Source: Mesostigma viride
Lineage: Eukaryota; Streptophyta; Mesostigmatophyceae; Mesostigmatales; Mesostigmataceae
Length of the DNA stretch: 64,000 bases
Reading direction: 5' to 3'
Assembly: GCA_009746045.1 (NCBI GenBank)
Contig: RPFO01000080.1
Coordinates: 12,008,802 to 12,072,801 of the forward strand
The notes beneath the pieces were generated by a model. It was not told where the DNA came from. It saw only the letters and a list, made by a program, of their open reading frames with translations, and made no database searches. Both the position numbers and the translations under genes were made by a program. Shown piece after piece: positions 45,199 through 57,254 of the stretch; the stretch's first letter is position 1, and the number at the start of each line of letters is the position of its first letter.

Positions 45199-45443
45199 TG
45201 GCCACCCACCCACCCACCCACCCACCCACCCACCCACCCACCCACCCACCCACCCACCCACCCACCCACCCACCCACCCACCCACCCACCACCCACCCAC
45301 CCACCCACCCACCCACCCACCCACCCACCCACCCACCCACCCACCCCACCCCACCCCACCCCACCCCACCCCACCCCACCCCACCCCACCCCACCCCACC
45401 CCACCCCACCCCACCCCACCCCACCCCACCCCACCCCACCCGA
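45199..45443. repeat. CCCA then CCCCA tandem repeats
   Basis: About 145 bp of CCCA units (one unit broken near 45290) switch at 45343 to about 100 bp of CCCCA units. On the minus strand this is TGGG/TGGGG, a run of potential G-quadruplexes beginning about 10 nt after the stop codon of the dehydrogenase gene. Confidence 0.97.
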
Positions 45444-45451
45444 CCCGCAAT

Positions 45452-46237
45452 TTACGCCGAGACTCCCCCCGAGATGCGCACGTTGGCGCCGGTCGTGTAG
45501 CTGGAAGCGTCGGACAGCAAAAACACGATGGTGTCGGCCACCTCCTCCGGCTCGGCGCTGCGCCGAAAGGGGAGGTTCCCCTTGGCCACACTCGCGTTGA
45601 TCTTCTCATCTGGCGCCATGCTGGTACGCGTGAGCCCGGGCGAGACGCTATTGATGCGGATACCTAGTGGGGCCAGCTCGGATACCAACCCGGCCATCAT
45701 GCTGTCCAGCGCGGCCTTGCTCATCCCGTACAGCACGGGCTTGCCCTTGGCGGCCGACACGCTGGACAGGTTGACGATCGCGCCCTTCTTCCCCCGGGCG
45801 CGCTTGAGGAACTCGGACGTGCACAGCAGCGAGCCCAGCACGTTGGTGCCGAATATCTCTTGGTAGTCGCGGACGACGTCGATCTCGAGCAGGTTGGACG
45901 TGTTGGGCCCGAGGATGCCCGCGTTGTTGACGAGGTAATAGGGCGAGTCGCCGTAGGTGGACTCGATGGCGTCAAACAACGACGCAACGCCCGACTGCGA
46001 GGACACATCGGCCTGGACGGCAACAGCATCCCCACCAGCTTCCTTGATCTGGGACACAACCGCGTCCGCCGACTCGGCCGACCCACGGTAGTTGACGACG
46101 ACTTTGCATCCTTCCCTGGCAAGCGCGAGACACACGGCTTTGCCAATACCGCGGGATCCGCCCGTCACGAGTGCCACCCGATCTTTCCCAAAAACACGCT
46201 TGCGGCCGCCGCCATTCTCTTCTGACTTGGACGCCAT
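45452..46237 (-). CDS. Short-chain dehydrogenase/reductase, 3-oxoacyl-ACP reductase-like
   Basis: Single exon, 261 residues from the Met at 46237; an upstream in-frame Met at 46288 would add 17 residues with no targeting character, and MASKSEENGG looks the better start. Classical SDR signatures: TGGSRGIG cofactor motif at residues 25-32, NNAG at 104-107, catalytic Ser at about 159 (NLSS) and YGMSK (Tyr170, Lys174), SPGLTRTSM, and a GG near the C-terminus. Length and order match FabG-type enzymes that reduce a carbonyl with NAD(P)H. No transit peptide, so probably cytosolic; the true substrate cannot be read. The 3' flank is a G-rich repeat. Confidence 0.9.
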   Translation of the reverse strand: MASKSEENGGGRKRVFGKDRVALVTGGSRGIGKAVCLALAREGCKVVVNYRGSAESADAVVSQIKEAGGDAVAVQADVSSQSGVASLFDAIESTYGDSPYYLVNNAGILGPNTSNLLEIDVVRDYQEIFGTNVLGSLLCTSEFLKRARGKKGAIVNLSSVSAAKGKPVLYGMSKAALDSMMAGLVSELAPLGIRINSVSPGLTRTSMAPDEKINASVAKGNLPFRRSAEPEEVADTIVFLLSDASSYTTGANVRISGGVSA

Positions 46238-48234
46238 AACAGAATTTACTTGTGTAGAATCGTCAGCATCGAAGAAGCAAGTCGCCAAGCTGCACCGCCC
46301 AGTTTATCTAGCTGTGCTACCTAATGATACCGTTACTTGCGTCCTACCATCCTATCCCCGACAGGCCACGATAACCCCAGCCAGACCAACGCATGCCGAT
46401 GCGATAGTCGCGAAACGAAACGTGGTCGGCGAGCGTTTTGCAACGCATCTGCACCTTCTGCAACAAAGCGCCCGCGATGGTTGAGCGAATTTTTATCCCC
46501 TGATAAGTCGCACGCCCCTGATTAGTCGCAGCCAAAATCGAAATGGCAGATGCGCACGTCGGTATCACGAAGGCTGAGCGACGCAGGGAAAAGATCCATC
46601 AATTTTGTTTGGTACCGTACCAGCCAGGCAGCCACCAGGTCTCCCAACCCGTGTGCTTGGGTTGCCACCGTACTGCCCAATTTACGCGGAACGAGCTCGC
46701 ACGATTTCTCAAGTACGGACAGCGTTTTCCATCAATAATTAAGTAAGGCACCATGCAGAATTAATATGCAAAAATACTGCCGAAGAGGAGCAGGGAAATT
46801 TGAAACGAACTCGGGCAGATCAATTTATTTACTCGAGTAACTCGAGTTGACGCTTGCTGATGAGCCGACGTGGAGGCGCCCAAGCTTTCAATTGGGCACT
46901 AAGGCCGTGTAATTCCCGGAATTGAAAGGGGTCTTTTATATTTTCTCTCATCTACTGTATTTGCAGTGGGACTTTCGGTAGTGTATGTGTTGTGCCGAGA
47001 TTTAACATGAACAAAGCGAGTGCCGTTCATCAGAAATGACTGGCTTAGCTGCATGTCATTATTGTAGGCGTCGGAAAGCTGAACAAGAGTTAGTTGCCTG
47101 TAAAGGCGGTAGGCCAACGTTTGCTGGACCCGGCGAAGTGGATGACGAGGAGCAATCCAGATGTATTTGGTGCTTTTCGTGCATTTCGAAGCATCTTGAA
47201 GGCTCAAGTCCAATATTCTTGCAGACGAAGTCAGCAAGCCCGCAAGGGTGGTTATGTCCACGGTAAGCGGCCGTTGCAACCTGAGCGAGTTGCGGTTCTC
47301 ATTCAACGTGTATGCTGGTTCATACCGTAGCCGACAGTGCCCCGTATTTGCTTGTTTTTATGCTAGCTTGTCACGCGCGTCGGACCACGCTTTGTTGTAG
47401 GCCTATAGCTAGCATTTGCTGCGGTGCTGTGCGCTTAGGCAGAGCGGCTGTTGTGCCGTGGTTGGTGGCTGGACTAGCCCGTGCTCTACTTCTTTTCCCA
47501 GCGTTGAATTGCATGACCTCAGAGCTCAGAGTGCATGCCATTGCGAGGCTGTCACTTCAATGGTGGAAGAGCACCGGAGTCGGTCTGCCTGTTGCTGGCT
47601 TCCCCTCAACAGTCGTTCAGCCCGACTTCCTTTCTGGGTCGCAGGTAGCGTGTTGATGACTTGGTTGAGTTGGTAGACCACTGCTGGTCCCACACTTGGG
47701 GCATCTCTGCCTTGTGGTTGGCCATCCGCTCTTTTCTGCAACGCGTTACTCTGGCACGTGGGCTGACGCCTTTACGTAAAGGCCCTCGTCGTTGTCATGT
47801 GAACCCACCTTCGCCACGGTTTTGTGCTTCGTGTGAACTCACTCTACACACTCTACGCCGCATGATGCCATCGTGTGAACACGCACTCGACACCGTTGTC
47901 GCATGATGCCCTCGTGTGAACACGCACTCGACACCGCGCGGTCGCTTGTTGTAATTTGGGTCAAAGTTCATGCTTGCATTGCGTGAGACAAATAATGCAG
48001 GAAATGGGCTTTATTACTGCCATCTTGTGAACACACACTCGGCACCGTTGTCTTGTGCTGGCAGCTGCCGCGGGTGCTGCCCCTGCGGCCGGTGCCGCCC
48101 CAAGACGCTGGCCCACGGGAGCGCCGCGCCGACCCTCCCTACAGCTGGCAGCTTGCACGCGGGAGGGGCAGTTGTCAGCCGCCACTTTGCTCATGCGGCT
48201 GACAGCACGGTGCAGGTGGGCCCGCAAGCAACAC
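46238..48234. other. Intergenic, no convincing gene
   Basis: Short frames only (for example 46543-46746). A GTGTGAACACGCACTCGACA block is repeated with small changes around 47870, 47917 and 48028. The first 150 bp are the 5' flank of the dehydrogenase gene. Confidence 0.5.
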
Positions 48235-49497
48235 AGTCGCCGCACGGTCCTACAACAGTGTTGTGCCTGGGTAGGGAGGGATGCGGTCCTACAACAGTGT
48301 TTTGCCTGGGTAGGGAGGGATGCGGTCCTACAACAGTGTTGTGCCTGGGTAGGGAGGGATGCGGTCCTACAACAGTGTTGTGCCTGGGTAGGGAGGGATG
48401 CGGTCCTACAACAGTGTTGTGCCTGGGTAGGGAGGGATGCGGTCCTACAACAGTGTTGTGCCTGGGTAGGGAGGGATGCGGTCCTACAACAGTGTTGTGC
48501 CTGGGTAGGGAGCGATGCGGTCCTACAACAGTGTTGTGCCTGGGTAGGGAGGGGTGCGGTCCTACAACAGTGTTGTGCCTGGGTAGGGAGCGATGCGGTC
48601 CTACAACAGTGTTGTGCCTGGGTAGGGAGCGATGCGGTCCTACAACAGTGTTGTGCCTGGGTAGGGAGGGATGCGGTCCTACAACAGTGTTGTGCCTGGG
48701 TAGGGAGGGATGCGGTCCTACAACAGTGTTGTGCCTGGGTAGGGAGGGATGCGGTCCTACAACAGTGTTGTGCCTGGGTAGGGAGCGATGCGGTCCTACA
48801 ACAGTGTTGTGCCTGGGTAGGGAGGGATGCGGTCTTACAACAGTGTTGTGCCTGGGTAGGGAGGGATGCGGTCCTACAACAGTGTTGTGCCTGGGTAGGG
48901 AGGGGTGCGGTCCTACAACAGTGTTGTGCCTGGGTAGGGAGCGATGCGGTCCTACAACAGTGTTGTGCCTGGGTAGGGAGCGATGCGGTCCTACAACAGT
49001 GTTGTGCCTGGGTAGGGAGGGATGCGGTCTTACAACAGTGTTGTGCCTGGGTAGGGAGGGATGCGGTCCTACAACAGTGTTGTGCCTGGGTAGGGAGGGG
49101 TGCGGTCCTACAACAGTGTTGTGCCTGGGTAGGGAGCGATGCGGTCCTACAACAGTGTTGTGCCTGGGTAGGGAGGGATGCGGTCCTACAACAGTGTTGT
49201 GCCTGGGTAGGGAGGGGTGCGGTCCTACAACAGTGTTGTGCCTGGGTAGGGAGCGATGCGGTCCTACAACAGTGTTGTGCCTGGGTAGGGAGCGATGCGG
49301 TCCTACAACAGTGTTGTGCCTGGGTAGGGAGGGATGCGGTCTTACAACAGTGTTGTGCCTGGGTAGGGAGGGATGCGGTCCTACAACAGTGTTGTGCCTG
49401 GGTAGGGAGGGGTGCGGTCCTACAACAGTGTTGTGCCTGGGTAGGGAGCGATGCGGTCCTACAACAGTGTTGTGCCTGGGTAGGGAGCGATGCGGGT
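48235..49497. repeat. 39-bp minisatellite, about 32 copies
   Basis: Unit GATGCGGTCCTACAACAGTG followed by TTGTGCCTGGGTAGGGAGG, 39 bp. Variants GAGG/GAGC, GATG/GGTG and CCTA/CTTA occur in repeating order (higher-order blocks of several units). Frames of ~530-578 aa on both strands are repeat translation. It ends about 500 bp before the glycosylase open frame. Confidence 0.96.
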
Positions 49498-50003
49498 CCC
49501 CGGCTCTGGGAACTCGTGCGGGGGATAGTTTGGGGAGGGGGGCCAGGACGGGATGCTGGGATGGATAAGAGTGCACACACTTGCATGAAACTAGATATTG
49601 ATGCAGAATGTGCAGGGCCCGGCAGCAAAGGTGGCTGGGGCAAAGTGCAGGGAAGGAAGCGTGGGGTAAATGTGGTGGGGTGTGGATGGTGCAACAAGCC
49701 CTTCTACCAACAGGGTGGGCTGTGCCCCTATGCGTCACTGTTGACGGGCTGCACGTGCCATGCACAGTGGGACCTGTGAAATCTTTTCTTTATCTACTTT
49801 GTGTCTGATCGACGCTTACGTTAGCTTGGTCGGCTTAGGCCAGCGTGTGTTATCAGTTCCCTTTTTGACCGAGAAATTTTTTGACGTTTCCAGCTGCCAT
49901 CTGACATCCGGGCTATTTTTTTGCCTCTTTTTATCACTCATCAGCACAATACCGTCGTCTTGTCCCCAAGCCAACTAAAACCAAACACAATCACCATGCG
50001 TGC
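49498..50003. promoter_or_regulatory. Probable 5' region of the MBD4-like gene
   Basis: Short T-rich and pyrimidine-rich stretch (49900-49945) before the first Met of the glycosylase frame. No TATA box or other defined element is convincing; named only by position. Confidence 0.3.
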
Positions 50004-53000
50004 ATGCAGGGCGGGAGAGGGAGGCGCCAGCCGCCACCTGGCACCCTGGCGACCACGCATGACATCATCAGCGCTGCCGTGGCCACCAGCCCGACCAGCC
50101 CTCCACGCCATTCCTCCTCTCCGAGAGCCGGCAGGTCAAAGAATGGAGCGTGGTCGGCAGGAGCAGCCGTCTCCCCCCCCCGCGGTCTAGCCCATGAAAG
50201 GACGGATGAGATGCCACCCAGCCGTGCTTTGCCACCCAGCCGTGCTTCGCCACCCAGCCGTGCTTTGCCAAGGGACGTTGCCGCCGCCCCCCCCCTCGTA
50301 GAGGTGTCCCCCCGCCGGTCCCCGCGGTTGCGGCGCAGCAGCCGGGAGGGTATGGGGGGAGGCGGTGGCGGGGCAAGTTCAATTGCAATTGGCGATCAAG
50401 GCGGAAAGGGGGGCGGTCTGGCACGCGGGAGCACACGTGGGGACACGTGTGCGGATGCCAGCATGGGGTATGGCGGTTTGGTAAGTGCAGATGCCAGCAT
50501 GGCAGCGGGCATGGTTGCCCCTTGGAGGAGCATGACAGCAGAAACAGAGGCAATGGGAGACAAAGAGCCGGCTCTGCTGGCGGGTGATGCCGTCGGTGGG
50601 CCATTGAATAGTCCAGCCTTTTCGCAGCACGCAGAAACAACACGGGCGTGTGCCAAGGGGAAAGAAGGGGCCCGGGAGCAGGAGGGGTGCAGCACGCCCC
50701 AGGCAGGACACCCCAGCTATACGCGCGAGGGGGGCAGCCCGTTGGCGCCCTTAGACTCCTCGAGGAGACGGATATGCAGTGCCAAGGAGAAACAAGGGGC
50801 CGGCGGGGAGGAGGGGGCGAGCCCACCAGAGGTTGGAGGCCACAGCTGGGCAGGGGGCATGCGCGCGCACAAGCGGCGGCGCGTGTGCGTGCCGTACCGG
50901 AACGTGGGGGAGGATGCGGCCCTGCTGTCTCGCGGCGACGTGGGGCGGGAGGGTGACGTGGCATCGAGTGTTGCAGCTTACGATGCCGCTGCTCGGTCGG
51001 GCGTGGCTGGCGGCTCGTGCGCAGGAATGTGCAGAGGCGCGGCGAAAGGGCGCGTGCGCGGGGACGCCGGGGATCCTGGGCGCGTCCACCGCGTGGGTGG
51101 CTCGGAAGCACCCGATGCGACGGGGGAAGAGCCAACGGCAAGGGAGGAGTTGGGGAGGGAGGAGGCGGGGGGTGAGCGGCCGGTCACAGGCAAGGACATG
51201 GTCCCCGCGTCGAAGGCAGCGCGTGATGAGCAGGTTGCTCAAGGGCCAGGCATGCATTCTGTCGGCTCGGGGGAGAGGGCCCGCGGTGGGGCGGTGGGAG
51301 CCAGCGGCGTCACTGGTGGCAGCACAGGCGGGCGTGGCGAGGGTGGGCGGGTGTCGGGTGTCAGCAATGGCGTGACGCGAGACAGCAGCGGGTGCGTGGC
51401 GGATGGCGCGGGCGCTGGTGCGTGCGTGGCGGCGGACGGCACTGGCCACGTGGGGGATGCCATGTTGCATGGCGCAGTGCGGGGTCGGTTGGACCGGTGG
51501 AATGCGGGGAAGCTGCGCGTGCCAACCGTGTCTTGTGCAGAGAAGCAACCGTCAGCCGCGGAGGAGCACCAGTTTGGCGCGGAGAAGCCGCTCGTGGCCA
51601 ATGCCAGCAAAGGGGATTGCGCGGGTGGGGGCGCCGTGAGTGAGGCAGCTATGGGTGGGGTTGCTGTTGGTGGGGTTGCCAGCACGCCTGGGCCTGCAGG
51701 TGGGGTCTCCGGTGGCGCATCTCCCCCACGCCACCCCCGAGGGCGCGCGGTTGCGGGGGGCAGTGTCGCCCCCCGTGTGCGCACCCCTGAATCCTTGGAC
51801 AAGTTCCGACTGGGAGGGGCCCCGCTGCCGTTACTGCTGCCTGTGGTGGTGCCACGTCAGCAGAGTGCTGCCCCGCCGCGGACGGCAGTTCTAGGGCAAG
51901 TCTTGGGATGCGAAGCGTCGCGGGAGGGACAAGCGGTGGGACGGGAACCAGCCGAGGACGCGAATGTGTCGGGAGCAGAAGCAACAAGGGATGCATCCGC
52001 TGGCGTTGGCCTGTCGGGGAGGAGGGGAGGCCCCCATCGTGCTGCCGGCCGGTCGGCCTTTCTCGCGGCACGGCGGCGGCTGGACCAACTGGGGGGGGTG
52101 GCTGGTGGCCTGGGTGGCAGTGAGGACGGTGGCGGCGATGGCAGCGGGGGCGTTGGTCAGGATGGGGCAAGGGGTAGAAGCGGCAAGCACGTCGTGCGCT
52201 TGGATGCGACGGCACTGGTGTCGGCTGCAAGGGGCCGGCTGCCAGGTCGGGTGGCGCCAGGACGGAAACGGGCGAAGGGGAGAGCTGCAGGGTCCCGTAC
52301 GGCGCCAGCAAAGCGGGCTAGGAAGAACACGGGGAATGTGGTCTTGGCGGCAAAGGGGAGGCAGACGAGCCGAGGACCCACGTCTATGCTGGCAGACGTC
52401 ACAGCACCGCCGGCATTACCGTCAGGGGATCTCGGCGCGCGGTGCGTGCAGACGGGGATGACAGGGGACGTCGTGGCAGGGAAGAGGGCGGGTGGAATTG
52501 TGACGGGACATGGGGTGGGGAGTTTGGTGGAAAGGGGGGAGGGAAGCTGGTGGGGAATGCAGCAGATGATGTGGCGGGAAATGCGGCAGGCGCCAGTGGG
52601 GCGGGTCCTGCTGCGGGCCCCACATTGGCGGCGCTGGGTGCGGTGCGCCAGCAGCATCGACGCGTGCTGTGGACCCCCCCCGTGTCCCCTTTCGGCCTCA
52701 TCCAGGAGACGCTGTACAGTGACCCTTGGAAGCTGCTGGTCGCGTGCATGCTGCTGAACAAGACGGCCGGGCCGCAGGTCCACCGCGTTATTTGGAGGCT
52801 GTTTGAGCTGGTCCCGACGCCCCAGGCGGCCGTGCTGACGCCGCTGGCGGCGATCGCTGAGGTCATCCGGCCGCTGGGCCTGTTCAACGTGCGCGCGCGG
52901 GGCATCGTGCGCATGTCTCAGGAGTATCTGTACAAGGACTGGGTGTCGCCCAGGGAGCTGTTCGGGGTGGGCAAGTACGGCGACGACGCGTACGCAATAT

Positions 53001-54571
53001 TCTGCCAGGGGCGGTGGCGGGAGACAGCACCAGAGGACCACATGCTGAACAAGTGGGTGGCGCGGGTGGTGACTGTATGTGAATGAGCACGTATAGCGAC
53101 CATCTGATGACCTATGATGACGGTATGACGACCATTTCATGACCTTTGCTGAGCGAGTGGGTGGTACCGCACAGCGGTGACCCTGTGCTGACTGCGTATA
53201 ATAAATAGTAATAGTAATGTGACGAGTAGGATAATAAGAGTAATGACAGCAATAGTAATATAATAAGAATGATGATAATATAATAAGAATGATGATAATA
53301 GGGGGTTGTTAGAGTTATGACAGCAATAGTAATATAATAAGAATGATGATAATAGGGGGTTGTTAGAGTTATGACAGCAATAGTAATATAATAAGAATGA
53401 TGATAATAGGGGGTTGTTAGAGTTATGACAGCAATAGTAATATAATAAGAATGATGATAATAGGGGGTTGTTAGAGTAATGACAGGAATAGTAATATAAT
53501 AAGAATGATGCTAATATAATAAGAATGATGCTAATATAATAAGAATGATGATAATAGGGGGTTGTTAGAGTAATGACAGCAATAGTAATATAATAAGAAT
53601 GATGATAATTGGGGGGTGTTAGAGTTATGACAGCAATAGTAATATAATAAGAATGATGATAATAGGGGGTTGTTAGAGTAATGACAGCAATAGTAATATA
53701 ATAAGAATGATGATAATTGGGGGTTGTTAGAGTTATGACAGCAATAGTAATATAATAAGAATGATGATAATATAATAAGAATGATGATAATTGGGGGTTG
53801 TTAGAGTAATGACAGCAATAGTAATATAATAAGAATGATGATAATATAATAAGAATGATGATAATAGGGGGTTGTTAGAGTAATGACAGCAATAGTAATA
53901 TAGTAAGAATGATGATAATAGGGGGTAGTTCTGGCCTGCGCTGGTTGTCTCCTTGATAGGGGATTGTTAGATTTGGGGGGGGGTAGGTGGGGAAGGGGGG
54001 AGGGGAGGGAAGCGATGCAGCATACATAACTGTTTCGGTGGACAAATTCTGTGGTGTTGTGGGTCCGAGCGTTGGTTGGTTAACTTGGTTTGCTGGCAAA
54101 AATTGGCTGTATGGCTGCGGATGAGCCACATCAAATAGTGCAGCGTGCCTCCCATGCCTGTTAGTTTTTGTCTGAAAAAAATCGTCGGAAGACCATCGTA
54201 ATTTTTTGAATGCAATCATGTCGCATCCCCGATTTCTGGCCTGCGCTGGTTGTCTCCTTGATGTCGCATCCCCGTGCTCTCATACACCCTGTGGTGAGGG
54301 GAACTCGTTGCCGGATGCCCTCTTGCCTGGAAGAAACGTGTGGACAGGTGGCGGGGAGGGGGGAACCGGATGGCCCATTCCTATGCCTGTGCGGTCTACG
54401 GGTTGTCCAAATTTTTAAAATGGGTTGGTTGATTTATTCCTAGAGCCTGCTGTCCTCTGCCATCCGCGCAGATACCACGAATGGCTCACGCGGACGCAGG
54501 GGCGCGGCTGCGGCTACTCCAGGGATGTGCTGGCATCCCAGGGGCCGTCCCAGGTCGCGCACGACTCATGA
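50004..54571 (+). CDS. MBD4-like HhH-GPD DNA glycosylase (multi-exon)
   Basis: A long disordered N-terminus (Gly/Ala/Arg-rich, with a basic NLS-like cluster KRAKGRAAGSRTAPAKRARK at about residue 754) precedes a compact glycosylase domain in another frame: WTPPVSPFGLIQETLYSDPW, KLLVACMLLNKTAGPQV, PLGLFNVRARGIVRMSQEYL, the hairpin GVGKYGDDAYAIFC and PEDHMLNK. The Asp of PEDH is the catalytic Asp of the family (Asp560 in human MBD4). The frame change lies between about 52440 and 52660 and is either a short intron or an indel. A GTGGGT donor after 53052 and CGCGCAG acceptor before 54472 join phase 2 to a last exon starting YHEWLTRTQGRG, restoring LNKYHEW; stop at 54569-54571. Expected role: excising T or U from G mismatches in the nucleus. 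Confidence 0.8.
53250..53928. repeat. AT-rich 54-bp minisatellite inside the glycosylase intron
   Basis: Unit GGGGGTTGTTAGAGTTATGA CAGCAATAGTAATATAATAA GAATGATGATAATA, 54 bp, about 10-12 copies, some with an extra 20-bp ATAATAAGAATGATGATAAT sub-block. Lies within the intron 53053-54471. Confidence 0.93.
53929..53955. other. 29-bp dispersed sequence, copy 1 (27 bp)
   Basis: TTCTGGCCTGCGCTGGTTGT CTCCTTG interrupts the minisatellite; ATAGGGG lies on both sides (53918-53924, 53956-53962). Confidence 0.7.
54232..54260. other. 29-bp dispersed sequence, copy 2, with 14-bp flanking duplication
   Basis: ATTTCTGGCCTGCGCTGGTT GTCTCCTTG sits between two copies of ATGTCGCATCCCCG (54218-54231, 54261-54274), exactly as an insertion with target-site duplication would. 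Confidence 0.8.
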
Positions 54572-55315
54572 TGACACCATGGGCTCATGATGCACGGGGC
54601 ACCATGGGGTCGGGGCCAGCACAGAAATGGAGATGGAAATGCCCAGGATTCACACAAAGCTTGTAAACTCGGGGGTGGATTCGTGTGACGATGCATTTTG
54701 GGGGGACTTCCCGTTGAGCTGTATAACTCAACATGTATATTCTTGTACATTGACCTAAGTGATTATTCCGGGATTCCAGGAACGATTGGTGATGGTATAC
54801 CAGGTGGGGCGGTGCAGGGAGTGGGACAGCCAATGTGGCACGCGTCACGCTGCATCCCGATTGCCCATGCAACATACCATGTCGAGCTGCATGGTGCCAT
54901 GAGTGGGATGATTTCGTTGATGTCACCAGCCAGATGCAGCATGGTAGTCCTGTGTCAGAGCACTGGCTAAAACCACTCCAAGCATGGCAGCACCAGGCGT
55001 GCGTCATATGCTGAATGTCCCCCATGCAAGGGTCATCGTTTCCACTGGAACGTGACCTCCTGGTTGTGGAAGTTGGGCATTGTCAATGTTTGCTTGTTGG
55101 CATGACCCCACCCGGCCACTCTTTCATTATCAATAAGCTAGTCGGTCAGATGCTTGGTAGGCGTATTCTCGTCGGAGTGCCTTTTTGCATGCATGCGAGG
55201 ACTTACCTAGTTGTTGGGGCGACTGCAATGTTGCATCGTGGTTGTGACATTTCTTGGGGCAGCGGGTGTAACAGAATAGAATGTTCTGTAGACGAGATCT
55301 TTTACATCTTGCTTC
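54572..55315. other. Intergenic, nothing recognised
   Basis: Contains the 3' flank of the glycosylase gene. No gene, repeat or element end is visible. Confidence 0.4.
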
Positions 55316-57254
55316 TGGCGGGATATTGGCGGCACCGCCTCAAGCATAACCGGGACCCGCTGCTGAAACCGGTGCTCAAAGCCGCCCTTGTGGAGGCCTA
55401 CGCACACGCTCAGGACGCAGAGGCGGCCAAGAGCATCGCGGATGCCAATTGAGGCCTGCCAAGCTCGCAACCAGGGCAAGGAAAATGTGGTACCACCTCG
55501 ACCGGCTTGGCGGCCGGGGGCAGCGCACGCCGGTGGAGCACACGGGAGACGGCGCGGCGCCGGTCAGGCTTGACCGCTGGTTGGCCCACAACGTTTCCTT
55601 GACAGGTGGGGCTCGCCCCCCCCCCCCCCGCGCGACGGCCGCCTGTCTCGGTGTTGCTGGACCCCCCCCTCCGCCTGCGGCACCCTCCTCGGCCGCGGAT
55701 TACCAAGTCCCCGCCTTGAAGGAGGGTTGCCTTGCCAACAACAACGTCGTCCCGCCCCTTCACTTTGAAGGAATTGGACGGCGCCCTTGCTCGCTTGCGA
55801 TACGACGCGGCGGTCGGTGCCGACCACCTTTCTGCCGAGCTGCTGAAGACTCCTGACCCGGCGGTGCGGGAGCTCCTGCTGGCGGTCGGCAACCGTGTTC
55901 TGCTCTCTGATGAGCCTCTGCCTGCTGAGTGGCAGACGGCCATCCGAGTCATGCTGTACAAGAAGGGCTCTGCTGCCGACCCCGGTATAATCGGGGTGTC
56001 TGCCTCCAGAGTGCCACGCTGAAGGTAGCTGGATTGACGGATTTTATCCCCTACAGGGATTCACGCCTTAAGTTGGGTTGGCTTAAGTTGTCACGCCTTA
56101 AGTTGGGTCAAATTGGGTTTCGGCATTCCAAGTTCAAAGTAGTTCAGCCGAATAGTATGTTTGAGTATCTTTAGTTCAAATTAGTAGAATTTAGTAGAAT
56201 CATTCACGCCTTTCCTTGCACATCCTTAACGTGAAAGAGCACGGCGGGGTTAGACCTGGTTACCGCCTTGCCGACCTGATTTATGCGGATGATACCGCCC
56301 TCATCGAGAGCCCCGAGCACATTCAGACCTGGCTGGACTGCCTGGGCCTGGAGGCGCGGGCGGTGGGGCTGGAGATTAGTGTCAAAACTGAGGCGATGGT
56401 GATAGGGGCATCCAGTAAACCACCGCTGCCGCGCCTGCTCGACGGGACGGAGGTCCCGTTCCGCGACCGCTTCAAGCTGTTGGGGAGCTGGCTTCCTGAC
56501 ACCGCCGACGATGTGGACACCCGCATCGGCCTTGCCTGGGCCAAGCTCCGTTCGCTCACACCCTACTGGCGCTCGAAGGGCCTGGACGGGCACCGCAAGC
56601 GCATGCTCTTCAAGGTCCTCGTCCTCACGGTGCTCACGTATGGCGCCGAGGCGTGGACCCTCCCACCCAAACTGGCAGCTCGGCTCGACGGCACAGTTTA
56701 CAGGATGCTCCGGCAGGTCCTTAATGTAGGTTTTTCCGAGCGTCCGTCATCAGAGTCTTTGTATCATTAATTAATTAATTAATTAAAATCATAGCTCCGT
56801 TGGGAGCATATGTAACACATAGCCCTGAGAAAGGGGCATCTATGGGTTTGTAATACAATCAGGGCTACAACCTGCAGGTGGAGGATGTACAACTGTCACC
56901 TGCTCTGGGTGCACAAGGTGCACCTGCACCGCCATGATGGTTCATGCCTCCTTAACAAGCACAGGCACCCAGGGGGGGCTTGAGGAGAGGGCCTAGAAGG
57001 CCTGCATGACATATGAGGTGGAGGGTATGTGGCTAGGCTATAGCTGGTGTACACATGGCATCTCAGCAGAGAGTAACTCCCTGCATAGGCATCGCATGGC
57101 TAAATTCTTAATGCATCATCCATGGGAGGTCCCATTGTAGGCTGGGCGCGGCTAGATACTGAAAGCATCATCCATGGGGGCCATTATGGGCGCACATGCG
57201 CGTGGGCCACTTGCAAAGGCTAAGCCTATCTAATCTACACTACTGGTATATTCC

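Noticed and set aside
45199-45443. Telomere-like CCCA/CCCCA repeat
   Set aside because: Wrong unit and internal position next to a gene; treated as a microsatellite.
48055-49779. Frames of 524-578 aa on both strands over the third minisatellite
   Set aside because: Same reason: 39-bp unit without stops; no unique coding sequence of note at either end.
50068-52311. Minus-strand frames (187-357 aa) opposite the glycosylase gene
   Set aside because: Pro/Arg-rich antisense of a GC-rich disordered region; no domain.
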